In this document: positions 1-7,997 of the stretch, piece by piece
How the letters are laid out: every line of letters starts with the position of its first letter
Position numbering within the stretch: the stretch's first letter is position 1
Assembly (NCBI GenBank): GCA_946408995.1
Contig: CAMJUL010000023.1
Location: 1 to 49,873, forward strand
Length of the DNA stretch: 49,873 bases
Origin: an uncultured Clostridia bacterium
Lineage (GTDB): Bacteria; Bacillota; Clostridia; Christensenellales; Aristaeellaceae
Direction of reading: 5' to 3'
Notes under the pieces: generated by a model
What the model was told of the DNA's origin: nothing
Databases searched by the model: none
The model's input: the letters and a program-made list of their open reading frames with translations, nothing else
Made by a program: the position numbers and the translations under genes

Positions 1-40
1 CTTGTGTATGATTTGTTTTTTTGTTTCACTGTCTACTTGA

Positions 41-298
41 CGGGAAGCGGTTCAGCGGCCGGAGATGGAGCACATTCTGGAGCTTTCCCATCTGCCCATG
101 CTCCGCTCCCTCTCCAAAGCGCGCCTGGTCCGCCGCCTGCCGGAGATGATGGACCGCCCCCGGCTGGATCAGATGATCAGCGACGAACTGTTTGAGCGGG
201 ACTATACCCTGATCGCCCAGGAGATCCGCGATTACCGTGCCTCCGTCGGGGCCGCTCCCCGGAAAAAACGAAAAAAGCGGTCCCATGGAATCCTGTGA
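41..298 (+). CDS. Unrecognised short or 5'-truncated protein, C-terminal part
   Basis: The open frame runs from just after a TGA at 38-40 to a TGA at 296-298, and a strong hairpin terminator follows at once, so this is probably the true 3' end of a plus-strand gene. The first ATG is at 65, but it has no properly spaced ribosome-binding site because GGAG touches it. The predicted peptide (77 residues from that ATG) is charged, looks helical (motif LSKARLVRRLPEMMDRPRLD) and ends in a very basic stretch, PRKKRKKR. The sequence upstream of 40 is T-rich and looks unlike coding DNA, so the 5' part may have been lost or replaced. I do not recognise the family. Confidence 0.35.
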   Translation, partial: REAVQRPEMEHILELSHLPMLRSLSKARLVRRLPEMMDRPRLDQMISDELFERDYTLIAQEIRDYRASVGAAPRKKRKKRSHGIL

Positions 299-300
299 CA

Positions 301-332
301 AAGGCGCTGCCGTGAACGCGGCAGCGCCTTTT
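301..332 (+). terminator. Rho-independent terminator
   Basis: A perfect 10-bp stem GGCGCTGCCG / CGGCAGCGCC (303-312 with 319-328) with a 6-nt loop is extended by AA/TT and followed by TTTT. It begins two bases after the stop codon at 298. It may also slow transcription arriving from the minus-strand phage cassette, but its T-tract on that strand is short. Confidence 0.8.
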
Positions 333-616
333 CCGTACAGGATATATAACGTATGTTACTCTTTGTAGGCGGAGGGGACGGATTGAAGACCAAAGCATTC
401 ATATGAAGCGTGCAGAGGGAAGCATGAAAAGCGGAATGATAAACCGGTCCATGCTTTTCCTTTCCCCAGGAATAACAGGTCAGGTTCCGGCGCTCAGACG
501 GGAGGGCTTCCTTCCCTCAGTGTTATACAACGATGTTCAGAATAGGGACGACGGAGACGGGGGCATTCCACATTAACCCGTCCCTCATCCGTCATTCCAC
601 TTTGAACTCTTCACGC
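333..616. other. Non-coding stretch downstream of the phage cassette
   Basis: I see no convincing gene here. It holds a 14-bp near-palindrome ATAACGTATGTTAC at 346-359, closely similar to one at 10995-11008 on the far side of the cassette. It also has a loose inverted repeat AAGCATG/CATGCTT (420-426 with 450-456). At 566-616 there is a pyrimidine-rich stretch related to the short-period repeats found between the phage genes. Confidence 0.5.
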
Positions 617-1912
617 TTACCCTCGTCCTCCTCTCCGCCATGGAGCGTCTGCACCGGTCACTGCATCCACATCCGTATATCCCGGAAAGGGCTTTGGGCC
701 GATGGCGTTGGGCAGTTTCCCGCTTTCCCTGCTCCCGGTCTTCCCGGTCTGCGCATTCAGCCAGGCCATATACTGCCTTAGCGCTGCCTCGCTGCCGTCG
801 TCCCCGAACCGGACGACCTCCGGCGCGGTCTCCTCCGTAAGCAGCATGCCCATCGGGAGATCGTACTGGATCGACAGGTTCTTCACCAGTTCGTCCCAGT
901 AATCCTTGTCCCTCTGCCACTGCGCCAGGTCGGTCTGGTATTCCTCCAGGTCGCTCGCCCGGCCGTTGTTGTACAGGTTGTACCAGTAATTCCGGTCCGT
1001 CTGCCAGTCGCCCATCGTGTCCCGGAACCGGTCATAATCGGTGTTCCGCTCGTCCAGGTACTGGGTATTCTGGTAGTTCCTTTCCGTCAAGTAGTCGTTA
1101 AGCGCATCCCTGTAACGGCTGTAATCCTGGTTCTCCAGGCCCTGCAGCGCGTTCAGCCTGTTGTACAGGTCGCCCGTCTCGTCCCGGTAACGCTGGTAGG
1201 CCGCGTCGTACAGGCTTCCCAGGCTCCCGTTCAGCCCCGCCAGATAATCCTGGTACGCCTGCTGCCCCGCCGCCTGGGCGTAGCTGCTGCCGTACCCGCC
1301 GCTCATGCCGGCCGCCTGCCCGATCGTGTCCATCATGGCCCGCTGCCCGGCCCGCAGTGCCTGGTCCCGGCTCATGATGTACATCGGGTCCGTCTGCGCG
1401 TTGTAGTCGAACGCCTCCCGGTTCTTTAGTCGGTCCAGAATGTCGTCGATGTCCGCCCGGTACTGGTTGTTGTACGCCCCCGGCCGCGCCGCCTCCGCCT
1501 GCCTCAGCCGCTCCAGCGCCGCCGTCACACTCTCGCTCTGGTTATAAACCGGCTCGCTGTCGTCATAGGTCCTCAAGCGCTCGTAGGCCTGCCTCGTGCC
1601 CTCGCTTTCCTGCCGGGTCGGCTGGCTGTTGATCGTCTGGTTGTACCGTTCAATGATCTCCTTGGCCCCCAGCGGGTGCTTGCTGTTGTACCGGATCCCG
1701 TTCGCCGCCGTGTAGGCCGGGCTCGGGTTGTTCGGCAGCGGGCTGTCCGCTCCCACGGTCGTCTGCAGCGTGGTATAGGGTTCCCTGTCCGCCAGCTTCG
1801 CCGCCGCCGTCCCGTCCTGCAGGTCGCTCGCGTAGATCCGCGGGCCCGTGACCGTGTACCCGCTGTCCGTCTTGGTGATTCTTCTCTCTTCTTTTGGCCT
1901 GATCGTTGCCAT
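617..1912 (-). CDS. Phage virion protein, long coiled-coil, possible internal/ejection protein
   Basis: The last gene of the minus-strand phage cassette, 431 residues, starts 12 bp after the nozzle-like gene with an excellent AAGGAGG 7 nt before ATG. Tyr, Asp, Arg, Gln and Asn dominate. The middle (about residues 150-340) has heptad-like helices with repeated motifs such as DYDRFRDTMGDW, NYQNTQYLDERN and DRNYWYNLYNNG. A Gly/Ala-rich hydrophobic patch (GQAAGMSGGYGSSYAQAAG) lies near residue 200. Position last among the tail genes, helical repeats and an amphipathic patch fit an ejected or internal virion protein of a podovirus-like particle, but no named family is recognised and that role is inferred from context. 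No transmembrane segment or signal peptide is seen. Confidence 0.75.
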   Translation of the reverse strand: MATIRPKEERRITKTDSGYTVTGPRIYASDLQDGTAAAKLADREPYTTLQTTVGADSPLPNNPSPAYTAANGIRYNSKHPLGAKEIIERYNQTINSQPTRQESEGTRQAYERLRTYDDSEPVYNQSESVTAALERLRQAEAARPGAYNNQYRADIDDILDRLKNREAFDYNAQTDPMYIMSRDQALRAGQRAMMDTIGQAAGMSGGYGSSYAQAAGQQAYQDYLAGLNGSLGSLYDAAYQRYRDETGDLYNRLNALQGLENQDYSRYRDALNDYLTERNYQNTQYLDERNTDYDRFRDTMGDWQTDRNYWYNLYNNGRASDLEEYQTDLAQWQRDKDYWDELVKNLSIQYDLPMGMLLTEETAPEVVRFGDDGSEAALRQYMAWLNAQTGKTGSRESGKLPNAIGPKPFPGYTDVDAVTGADAPWRRGGRG

Positions 1913-1924
1913 ATCCTTCCCTCC

Positions 1925-3523
1925 TTACAGGTCCGTTCCCCGCCAGGTGATATAGTTCATGTTCAGCAGCCGCACGTCCCCGGTTCCGCGCATCCGGATC
2001 CGCATGTGGTCGCACCGCCTGGGGATCAGCGGCAGGCTCACCGCCTTTTTGTCCGTTTTCCCGCTATAGCTTCTTATCGTCTGCCAGGCCCCGCCATCAC
2101 ACTGGATCTCCACCGTGGCCTCCGCGTCCTCCAGCAGCCGGAACCGCAGCAGGATCTTCTGCAGCCGCCGTTTGTAAAGGTTTTCCATTTGCAGGTCCCC
2201 GGTCTGGACCTCCCATTCGATCGCACCCTCGTCCGCCGCTGTTTCATCCTCCAGCGCCGCCGGGCAGTAGCCCTCCATCTTCCAAAGCACCCCGTCCGTG
2301 TCCACCATGTACAGCCCGCCCCCGGCATACCGGAAAGCCGCCGCCCTGGCGCTGTCCTGCCTGTACCAGTAGCCCTGCTGCCCGTCGTAGGTGAACAGGT
2401 GCGTGCTGCCGTTCTCCTCCTCCATGCTCACGTACAGCCGCCCGAAGATCGCGCCGCAGACCGCGTTCTTATACTTCACATGCCCCAGCGCCTCGCTGAT
2501 GTCGCTTGGTAGGCTGCCCTCGAAGCTGACCATGCCCGTGGGGCTCAGGTAGTACAGCGTCTCGTTCATGATGCACAGGCTCTTGGCGCTGCCCTCCTCC
2601 ACGCCCCGCGCGTGGGTGGTCGTCAGCTGGTAATTGCTCGGCTTGTTGCCGAACAGCTTATGGATCGCGTCCTCCTTGAAGATCAGCACATACCCCAGGT
2701 GGGTGGTCATCCCGGTGAATTTTCCCGGCGTGCCCACCGTCATGGCGTAGGCGTCCGTGGCCAGGCCCTGGTAGGTCCGCCAGTTCGTCGGATCCCCCAG
2801 CGCGCAGGCGTACACCTCGTGGGTCGCATTGCTGCAGCCCCAGATCCGATTGTCGCACTCGGTCATGAAATCCATGTCCGGCACGCTCCGGTCCAGCGTC
2901 AGCCCGCCCGTCTGGGTCGCGCTGTCCTCGGTCATCGTCGCCAGCACGATCAGGCTGTTGTCCGTCACCGTGTGCACCTGGTACGCGCCGTTCGTCAGCA
3001 CCTCGCTGCCCGCGATCTCCACCACGTCGTAGTCCTTCAGGCCCTGCCCGATGCCCACGGCGCTCACCTTCACATACACCGCCAGCACGCTCGTCACCGG
3101 CTCGCCCAGCAGATCACAGGTGATGTACGTGATCTCCCCGCTGATCGTGGTGTGCTGCTCCATCTCCTGCCAGGTCCCGTCGACCGTGTTCAGGATCTTT
3201 TTGTCCGGCCAGATGCACACCTTCGCGCCCATCTCGCAGATCACTTTCTCGCCCTCGGTCACCGTCCCCACCTGCTGCCCGTTGTACCAGACCTCCGTCC
3301 CGTCGATCCAGCCCAGGGCGTCATGCCCGAACAGCGTCCGGAAGTGCTCAAACCCCCGCACCCGTCTTCTTTTCCCCCGCGTGGACACCACCGGCCAGCG
3401 CCAGCCGCTCATGTTCCGCATCTCGCAGAATGCCCCGGCGCTCCCGAACGGGTTCCTGTCATACCCCCGGAACCTGTTCCCCTCCTCGGTATACGTCCCT
3501 ACCGTTCCCGTTATCCTCATCAT
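1925..3523 (-). CDS. Phage tail-tube/nozzle-like structural protein
   Basis: About 532 residues from the ATG at 3523. The frame stays open to an ATG at 3613, but that start lacks a ribosome-binding site, whereas the one at 3523 follows a GGCGGGG-ATAAA motif shared with two other cassette genes. The protein is beta-rich with many Trp, Gly and Thr and short repeating blades (GWIDGTEVWYNGQQVGTV, YRTYQGLATDAYAMTVGT-like), as in beta-propeller nozzle or stabilisation proteins of short-tailed phages. Segments such as FKEDAIHKLFGNKPSNYQL and the C-terminal RMRGTGDVRLLNMNYITW are typical of this class of tail protein in Firmicute podovirus-like elements. It sits directly upstream of the coiled-coil gene. 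The structural role is fairly secure; the precise tail position is inferred. Confidence 0.75.
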   Translation of the reverse strand: MMRITGTVGTYTEEGNRFRGYDRNPFGSAGAFCEMRNMSGWRWPVVSTRGKRRRVRGFEHFRTLFGHDALGWIDGTEVWYNGQQVGTVTEGEKVICEMGAKVCIWPDKKILNTVDGTWQEMEQHTTISGEITYITCDLLGEPVTSVLAVYVKVSAVGIGQGLKDYDVVEIAGSEVLTNGAYQVHTVTDNSLIVLATMTEDSATQTGGLTLDRSVPDMDFMTECDNRIWGCSNATHEVYACALGDPTNWRTYQGLATDAYAMTVGTPGKFTGMTTHLGYVLIFKEDAIHKLFGNKPSNYQLTTTHARGVEEGSAKSLCIMNETLYYLSPTGMVSFEGSLPSDISEALGHVKYKNAVCGAIFGRLYVSMEEENGSTHLFTYDGQQGYWYRQDSARAAAFRYAGGGLYMVDTDGVLWKMEGYCPAALEDETAADEGAIEWEVQTGDLQMENLYKRRLQKILLRFRLLEDAEATVEIQCDGGAWQTIRSYSGKTDKKAVSLPLIPRRCDHMRIRMRGTGDVRLLNMNYITWRGTDL

Positions 3524-3539
3524 GTTTTTTATCCCCGCC
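3524..3539 (-). promoter_or_regulatory. Unusual translation-start motif GGCGGGGATAAAAAAC
   Basis: Read on the minus strand, this 16-nt motif ends directly at the ATG at 3523. Close relatives precede the ATGs at 4684 and 8387. It lacks a classic AGGAGG core; the GGGG run lies 8-9 nt from the start codon. It decides the start chosen for the nozzle-like gene. Confidence 0.4.
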
Positions 3540-3663
3540 CATCTTCCGGCGTACCGTCTCTCCGTCCCCCGCGCTCCATCCCATATCATGTCCCGGATCT
3601 CCCGGGTTCCCATATCTTACAGCAGCGGAAGCGGTCCTCCGCTTCCGTGTAGCCTTCCCCTCT

Positions 3664-4229
3664 GGGGACTTGTCAGGTCTCGGCCCCCTCAATCGCCGGG
3701 CGGCTGTCGAAACCGATATTCGACAAATCCTCAATCGCCGGGTGGCTGTCGAAACCGATATTCGACAAATCCTGACCAGCCTCCCGGCGTCTGAGGGAAG
3801 GTGGCCCGGAGGGCCGGAAGAGGTCCCCGTCTCCCCGTCCCCCGTCATTCCACTCTGCACTCTCCACATTCCACATTAACCCCGTCCCCCGCGCTCCCTC
3901 TCCGTTTTTGAAACTTTATGGTAACTTTGTGGGAACCGCTCGCTGCAGCTCCCTCCAAAAGCCTTCTCCATCAGGGGACTTGTCAGGTCTCGGCCCCCTC
4001 AATCGCCGGGCGGCTGTCGAAATCGATATTCGACAATTCCTCAATCGCCGGGTGGCTGTCGAAACCGATATTCGACAAATCCTGACCAGCCTCCCGGCGT
4101 CTGAGGGAAGGTGGCCCGGAGGGCCGGAAGAGGTCCCCGTCTCCCCGTCCCCCGCGCTCCCTCTCCGTTTTTGAAACTTTACGGTAACTTTGTGGGAACC
4201 GCTCGCTGCAGCTCCCTCCAAAAGCCTTC
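3664..4229. repeat. Tandem pair of a 256/303-bp composite repeat
   Basis: Copy A (3664-3966) and copy B (3974-4229) are near-identical. Each begins GGGGACTTGTCAGG, continues with two 42-bp units (3688-3729, 3730-3771 in copy A), then a GGGAAGGTGGCCCGGAGG hairpin-type block, then ends AAAAGCCTTC. Copy A differs mainly by a 47-bp insertion at 3845-3891. The pair fills the gap between the nozzle-like and connector-like genes; no gene is seen in 3524-4312. The 42-bp units contain a small TGTCGAA/TTCGACA stem and are not separated by spacers, so this is not CRISPR. Confidence 0.9.
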
Positions 4230-4276
4230 CCCCGTTGGGGAAGGTGGCAGGCCCCTCAAGGGCCTGACGGAAGAGG
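4224..4276. repeat. Dispersed CCTTCCCC-GGGGAAGG double-hairpin repeat
   Basis: A first hairpin CCTTCCCCCGTTGGGGAAGG is followed by a second, CAGGCCC/GGGCCTG, and then GGAAGAGGTCCCCGT. Other copies lie at 8496-8541 and 9747-9795, and its right half is embedded in both copies of the 3664-4229 repeat. It belongs to the REP-like intergenic palindromes common in Firmicute gut bacteria. Confidence 0.75.
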
Positions 4277-4312
4277 TCCCCGTTCTCCGTTCCCTAACCC
4301 CTACTTTCTCCG

Positions 4313-4684
4313 TCAGCACACGACCCACTTCCGCCTGTCCACCTTCTTCGGCCGATGGTTCCGCCGATACCACGCCTTCCAGTCCTCCATATACCCGTTG
4401 CAGATCGTCGCGGCGTTGTTCGCCAGGTCAAATTCGCCCTGCGCCCGGTCGATCTCCGCCACCAGCTTATACACATAGGCCATTTCATACGGCTCTGACA
4501 GGATCAGCTCCGTCTCGTCCTCTTCCTCCGTGCACACCCAGGGCTCCGCGTTCCCGCCCTCGTGCCGGTTCAGGTGCTCCACGCATTCCCCTTCAATGTC
4601 CGTCAGCCACTTCCGTTTCAGCGCCTCCCCGATCCCGTTCGGCCGCATCTCGTCCGCCAGCTCTATCGCCTCTCGCACCGTCAT
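4313..4684 (-). CDS. Phage head-tail connector-like small protein
   Basis: 123 residues, acidic N-terminal two-thirds (LTDIEGECVEHL, WVCTEEEDETELIL) and a helical, basic C-terminus (MEDWKAWYRRNHRPKKVDRR). The motif YEMAYVYKLVAEIDRAQGE with a following Asn-rich helix resembles small adaptor proteins found beside capsid and tail genes in Firmicute podovirus-like clusters. The ATG at 4684 is preceded by the unusual GGCGGGGGTAAAAGAA motif, duplicated again about 20 bp upstream. Its stop codon TGA lies at the edge of a GGGGTTAGGG-type repeat. Position between the tail spike and the nozzle-like gene supports a connector role; this is inference from size and context. Confidence 0.65.
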   Translation of the reverse strand: MTVREAIELADEMRPNGIGEALKRKWLTDIEGECVEHLNRHEGGNAEPWVCTEEEDETELILSEPYEMAYVYKLVAEIDRAQGEFDLANNAATICNGYMEDWKAWYRRNHRPKKVDRRKWVVC

Positions 4685-4770
4685 TTCTTTTACCCCCGCC
4701 TTTCTCTTTTTTATCCCCGCCTGGCTCCCCGCGTTCCTTCTCCGTCCCCCGCGCTCCGGATCCGTCTCCC

Positions 4771-4812
4771 GGAAGAAGCTGGGAGAGGGTCTCCCCTCTC
4801 CCAGCTTCTTCC
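4771..4812. repeat. Perfect 19-bp inverted repeat with 4-nt loop
   Basis: Arms 4771-4789 and 4794-4812 are exact reverse complements (GGAAGAAGCTGGGAGAGGG on the left) around a TCTC loop. The hairpin lies about 40 bp past the tail-spike stop codon. No T-tract follows on either strand, so a simple intrinsic terminator is unlikely. RNA processing, transcript protection or a repeat-element end are all possible. Confidence 0.8.
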
Positions 4813-4849
4813 AAGTCTAAGTCACTACCTGAACCTTTAAGGAAATTCT

Positions 4850-7396
4850 TTAATTGTATCTAATCTCATTATTCCATGCTATAATCGCAACATTATCATA
4901 GGGCGCAACTGACCCACTATCTACGGAAGGCAAAGAGCCGAAACTATTATTGCTAACTAATGCAGTGGAAACTTCTGTGCTTTGTCCGTATTTCGTCATC
5001 TTGAAGGTTCCATTATTCGCAAAATAGTTATCGGCTATCACAAGATGGCACTTCGCATTTGTCACATTTGGATTGTTATTCCCGTGATAATACACAAGTC
5101 TTTCGACTCCTGAATCACCTTCAAAGTAGCATCCCCTGATTTCAATTTCGCCGTTTTCCCCTAATCCACCACCGATACAATCTCCATACATTCCGTTTTT
5201 GTGAATTATTGTGCAGTTGATAAATCTATTGATATACGGAGTTGGGCCAGAACCTCCAAGATCGTCATGGATGGAATACCTTACACCGTTATCAATGATG
5301 GTTGCATTCTCCAGCGTACAACCGTATTTGCCTGTATTGATTGTAGATAAGTATTCCAATACAGCCCCAGTATTGTTTATCGTAAAAATCGTTTGTGAAG
5401 AACAAATCACATGAACCCTGTTTTTCAGCACAATTCCTTTTTTGCTACTTGAAGGATTCTGAATGTAATCATTCCCCAATTCTTCCATCAAATTATACGT
5501 TCCCGCTCCAACATAGACCACGGAGTCCATGTACTTAGTTGCTTCCGCGATTGCATCCACAAATGAAACAAAATCACCACTTCCATCTTTCTCTACATGA
5601 TAAACCCTTTTTATTCCACTCATAGCGTTAAGAACGTTAGTTAATAATTCCTCTAAATTGGAATCGTAAAGTGGATATGTTTCAAGCTCTTTCGCATCAT
5701 ATATAGAAAGGGATTCGATTGTTATTGTGTTAGTTACATTATCGGTCAACCCAGTGTTTTGGAAGATTAATCTGTATTTGGTTGCCCCAGACACATAATC
5801 AGCAGGCTTAAACGCAACGTCATTTTCGCTGTTATTGTTGAGTACCCATTCTATGCCACTTACCGTTTTCCACGTTCCATTCACATTTGCTTGAAATCGC
5901 ATAACAACACCCGGAACATTGAATATCGGTTTCACAGATATTTTGGCATATGAATTAGTTAATGAAAACTCATTGCATCTCATGCCGGAATACGCGGCCG
6001 TGACGGTTGCCGTATTTCCAGATACTGTAGCGTTACTCATTGCGGTGTAAGTTCCATCCGCCTCATTTATATCTTGATTTTTTATATTTGCGTATTCAAT
6101 CATCAAATGATCCAAGACGCCAATATGCGCGATTTGAGTGTTATATGGGTAATTTGTTGCTGTAAACTCATCCCCGGTAAGATCAGCTTTCCCGTTAAAA
6201 ACCACAAGCCCACGCGAAGCATTTACATTTGCAACATTTTGAGACATATAGATTTTTACAGCATTCTGTGGAACAGCATATACATATCCGGGGTCTTCCG
6301 TTTTTCCATCGACAACCCTTGAAATCCTCTTATCTTCACTATCTGCAAAAAATGAATATGACGGGCCGCACCAGTTTTGATTTGTTGAAATATACTCTTC
6401 ACCATTAAGCGGAATGATAGCACCAATATAAGACGCATCTGTTGATATGGTAATTGCATCGCCATCATTCCATGCACTATATCTTGTATTCTCCTGCACT
6501 CCCGTGCAAAGATTCTTTGCGAAAATGATTTCAAGCGCATCGTTTGTGTCACTTAAAGCCGTCTTTAAGTTACCAACCTCGCCCCCGACCGTGACCGCCG
6601 TCCAGTGTCCCTCCGTCCAGGCTTCGCCCTCTTCGCCGATGGCGGAAACGCACCGGTACAGCTGCCCGTCCTTCAGCGCCAGATCGCCCACGGCGTACGC
6701 CTGGGCCGGGCTGTAGGCCTGCGCCATGCTCCCCACAAACGCCGCGTACCCTTCCGGTGTCGCCGTCATGGCCTGCTCCGCGCTGGCTGCGGCTGCCGAT
6801 GCGCTGGCAGCTGCCGCTGTCTTGTGCTCTTGTGCTGTCGTCGCCGCTGCCTGCGCCCGTTCCGCGATCTCGTCCGCCGTCGTCAGCGCTTCCTGCACCG
6901 CGGCCATGGGCGCCTGGATCTCCTCATACAGGCTCCGGGTCTCGCTGGCTACTTCCCCCAGCTCCTCCAGCAGCACGCCCGCCGCGTTCAGCTCCTCGAT
7001 CAGCTCCTTCACCCAGTGCGGCGTATTGTCCGGTACGGTCTCCCCGGTGTACGCGCTCTCCAGTACCAGCGTGTTATAGCTTACGCTCTTCACCACTTCG
7101 CCGCCGCTCATCCACTGCGCCTCGATGTGCCCGTTGCCGGCCACAGCCGTCTCCGCCCGGGTGATCGGCGCGCTGATCTTCACCGTCCCCGTCTCCTCGT
7201 CCGTCTCCGTTACGCTCCCAAGCGGCCACACCTGCCCCGTCGGGCTTGTGTACAGCAATATCCCGCTGCCCCCGCCCGCGCTCTCGTTCCACTTCGTCGC
7301 GTCCACAAAGACCGTCTTCCGTCCTTCTTCCCCGGTCCTCCCCAGGTAGTTCCCCTTTTTCCTCAGTTCAAGCAATTCTTTTGTGCCCCGTTCCAT
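4850..7396 (-). CDS. Phage tail spike / receptor-binding protein with beta-helix domain
   Basis: 848 residues from the ATG at 7396 (GGGAG 4 nt upstream); an in-frame TTG lies 21 bp earlier. The N-terminal ~110 residues resemble baseplate/tail attachment domains. An Ala-rich coiled coil follows (about 150-220), then a short chitin-binding-like module (AYAVGDLALKDGQLYRCVSA, ending GHWTAV). From about residue 270 the composition changes sharply: AT-richer DNA, many Asn and Tyr. The last ~230 residues form a pectin-lyase-type right-handed beta-helix, starting YHVEKDGSGDFVSFVDAIAE with repeating N/G-rich rungs. This layout, a conserved virion-attachment end and a variable glycan-recognising end, is that of a tail spike. 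Whether the beta-helix cleaves a polysaccharide cannot be told. Confidence 0.88.
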   Translation of the reverse strand: MERGTKELLELRKKGNYLGRTGEEGRKTVFVDATKWNESAGGGSGILLYTSPTGQVWPLGSVTETDEETGTVKISAPITRAETAVAGNGHIEAQWMSGGEVVKSVSYNTLVLESAYTGETVPDNTPHWVKELIEELNAAGVLLEELGEVASETRSLYEEIQAPMAAVQEALTTADEIAERAQAAATTAQEHKTAAAASASAAAASAEQAMTATPEGYAAFVGSMAQAYSPAQAYAVGDLALKDGQLYRCVSAIGEEGEAWTEGHWTAVTVGGEVGNLKTALSDTNDALEIIFAKNLCTGVQENTRYSAWNDGDAITISTDASYIGAIIPLNGEEYISTNQNWCGPSYSFFADSEDKRISRVVDGKTEDPGYVYAVPQNAVKIYMSQNVANVNASRGLVVFNGKADLTGDEFTATNYPYNTQIAHIGVLDHLMIEYANIKNQDINEADGTYTAMSNATVSGNTATVTAAYSGMRCNEFSLTNSYAKISVKPIFNVPGVVMRFQANVNGTWKTVSGIEWVLNNNSENDVAFKPADYVSGATKYRLIFQNTGLTDNVTNTITIESLSIYDAKELETYPLYDSNLEELLTNVLNAMSGIKRVYHVEKDGSGDFVSFVDAIAEATKYMDSVVYVGAGTYNLMEELGNDYIQNPSSSKKGIVLKNRVHVICSSQTIFTINNTGAVLEYLSTINTGKYGCTLENATIIDNGVRYSIHDDLGGSGPTPYINRFINCTIIHKNGMYGDCIGGGLGENGEIEIRGCYFEGDSGVERLVYYHGNNNPNVTNAKCHLVIADNYFANNGTFKMTKYGQSTEVSTALVSNNSFGSLPSVDSGSVAPYDNVAIIAWNNEIRYN

Positions 7397-7455
7397 TCCG
7401 CTCCCGGCCTCCTCCAAAATGGCGGTCTCCGAGCAGGCAATCGGGAATTCAAGGG

Positions 7456-7539
7456 TTAGCGCCCCCCCGTTTTACAAAAACTGGTAATTCCTGCAACTGC
7501 CAGCATCCACGCCATTTTCCGTATCCATTTTTTTCTCAT
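7456..7539 (-). CDS. Micro-ORF: 27-residue signal-like or lipoprotein-like peptide
   Basis: ATG at 7539 is preceded 8 nt upstream by AGGAGG, and a good promoter lies about 45 bp further up. The peptide has a basic start (MRKKWIRKM), a short hydrophobic core (AWMLAVAGI) and TSFCKTGGR before TAA, so a Cys follows a weak lipobox-like TSF. It ends 59 bp before the tail-spike start on the same strand. It could be a tiny phage lysis-type lipoprotein, a decayed lipoprotein left with only its signal peptide, or a leader peptide for the spike gene. It is the only cassette gene with an evident promoter of its own. Confidence 0.45.
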   Translation of the reverse strand: MRKKWIRKMAWMLAVAGITSFCKTGGR

Positions 7540-7581
7540 TTTTTACTCCTCCTGTCGGTCGTTGTGAACAGTGTTCGGCTC

Positions 7582-7610
7582 ATTATACCTTCAGAAGGAG
7601 GCGATTGCAA
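7582..7610 (-). promoter_or_regulatory. Sigma-A-type promoter before the micro-ORF and tail spike
   Basis: On the minus strand, TTGCAA (7610-7605), a 17-bp spacer, and a perfect TATAAT (7587-7582). It lies inside the phage cassette upstream of the 27-residue ORF, so the spike gene may be transcribed separately from the capsid genes. Confidence 0.6.
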
Positions 7611-7997
7611 ACACGACCTCCCGCTCGTCCGTTATGGTCATAGGGACTTCGGCTTCCCGTTCGTCAGGAAGATTGATAAAGCGTGAAGCGTTCAAAAGAT
7701 AAAGTGAAATGCTCCCTTCGTCACAGGCTCCGTCATTCCACTCCTCACTCTCCACTCTTCACATTAACCCCGTCCCCCGTTCTCCGTACTGGCGCTCTGG
7801 TCGCTCCTCAGCGTTGCCCTATCCTCCGTCCGTGCAGGAAGATCGTATCGCACTTTGTCCTGCATTTCCCCTTTCCTAATCAAAATTGTTCTTGACAAGG
7901 GGAGCACTGTAAGCACTGTAGTCATTCCACTCTGCACTCTCCACTCTTCACATTAACCCCGTCTCTAACCCCTATTCCCTAATCCCTAACCCCTCCG
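7611..7997. repeat. Non-coding gap with short-period GTCATTCCAC repeats
   Basis: No gene is seen. Two blocks of the same pyrimidine-rich repeat occur at about 7730-7775 and 7920-7997, each starting GTCATTCCACTC and running through CACTCTCCACTCTTC to CATTAACCCCGTC, with a 7-bp-like period. The second ends in a telomere-like run CCCTAATCCCTAACCCC that abuts the stop codon at 7998-8000. Related blocks lie at 566-616, 3845-3891 and 4281-4312. Confidence 0.75.

Noticed and set aside
3688-3771. Two direct 42-bp repeats that could suggest a CRISPR array
   Set aside because: The units abut with no spacers, recur in other contexts with inverted arms, and no cas gene is present. They fit a palindromic intergenic element.
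7961-7997. Telomere-like CCCTAA repeats
   Set aside because: The run is short and irregular, lies inside a chromosome-like gene array, and grades into the GTCATTCCAC repeat found elsewhere, so no chromosome end is implied.
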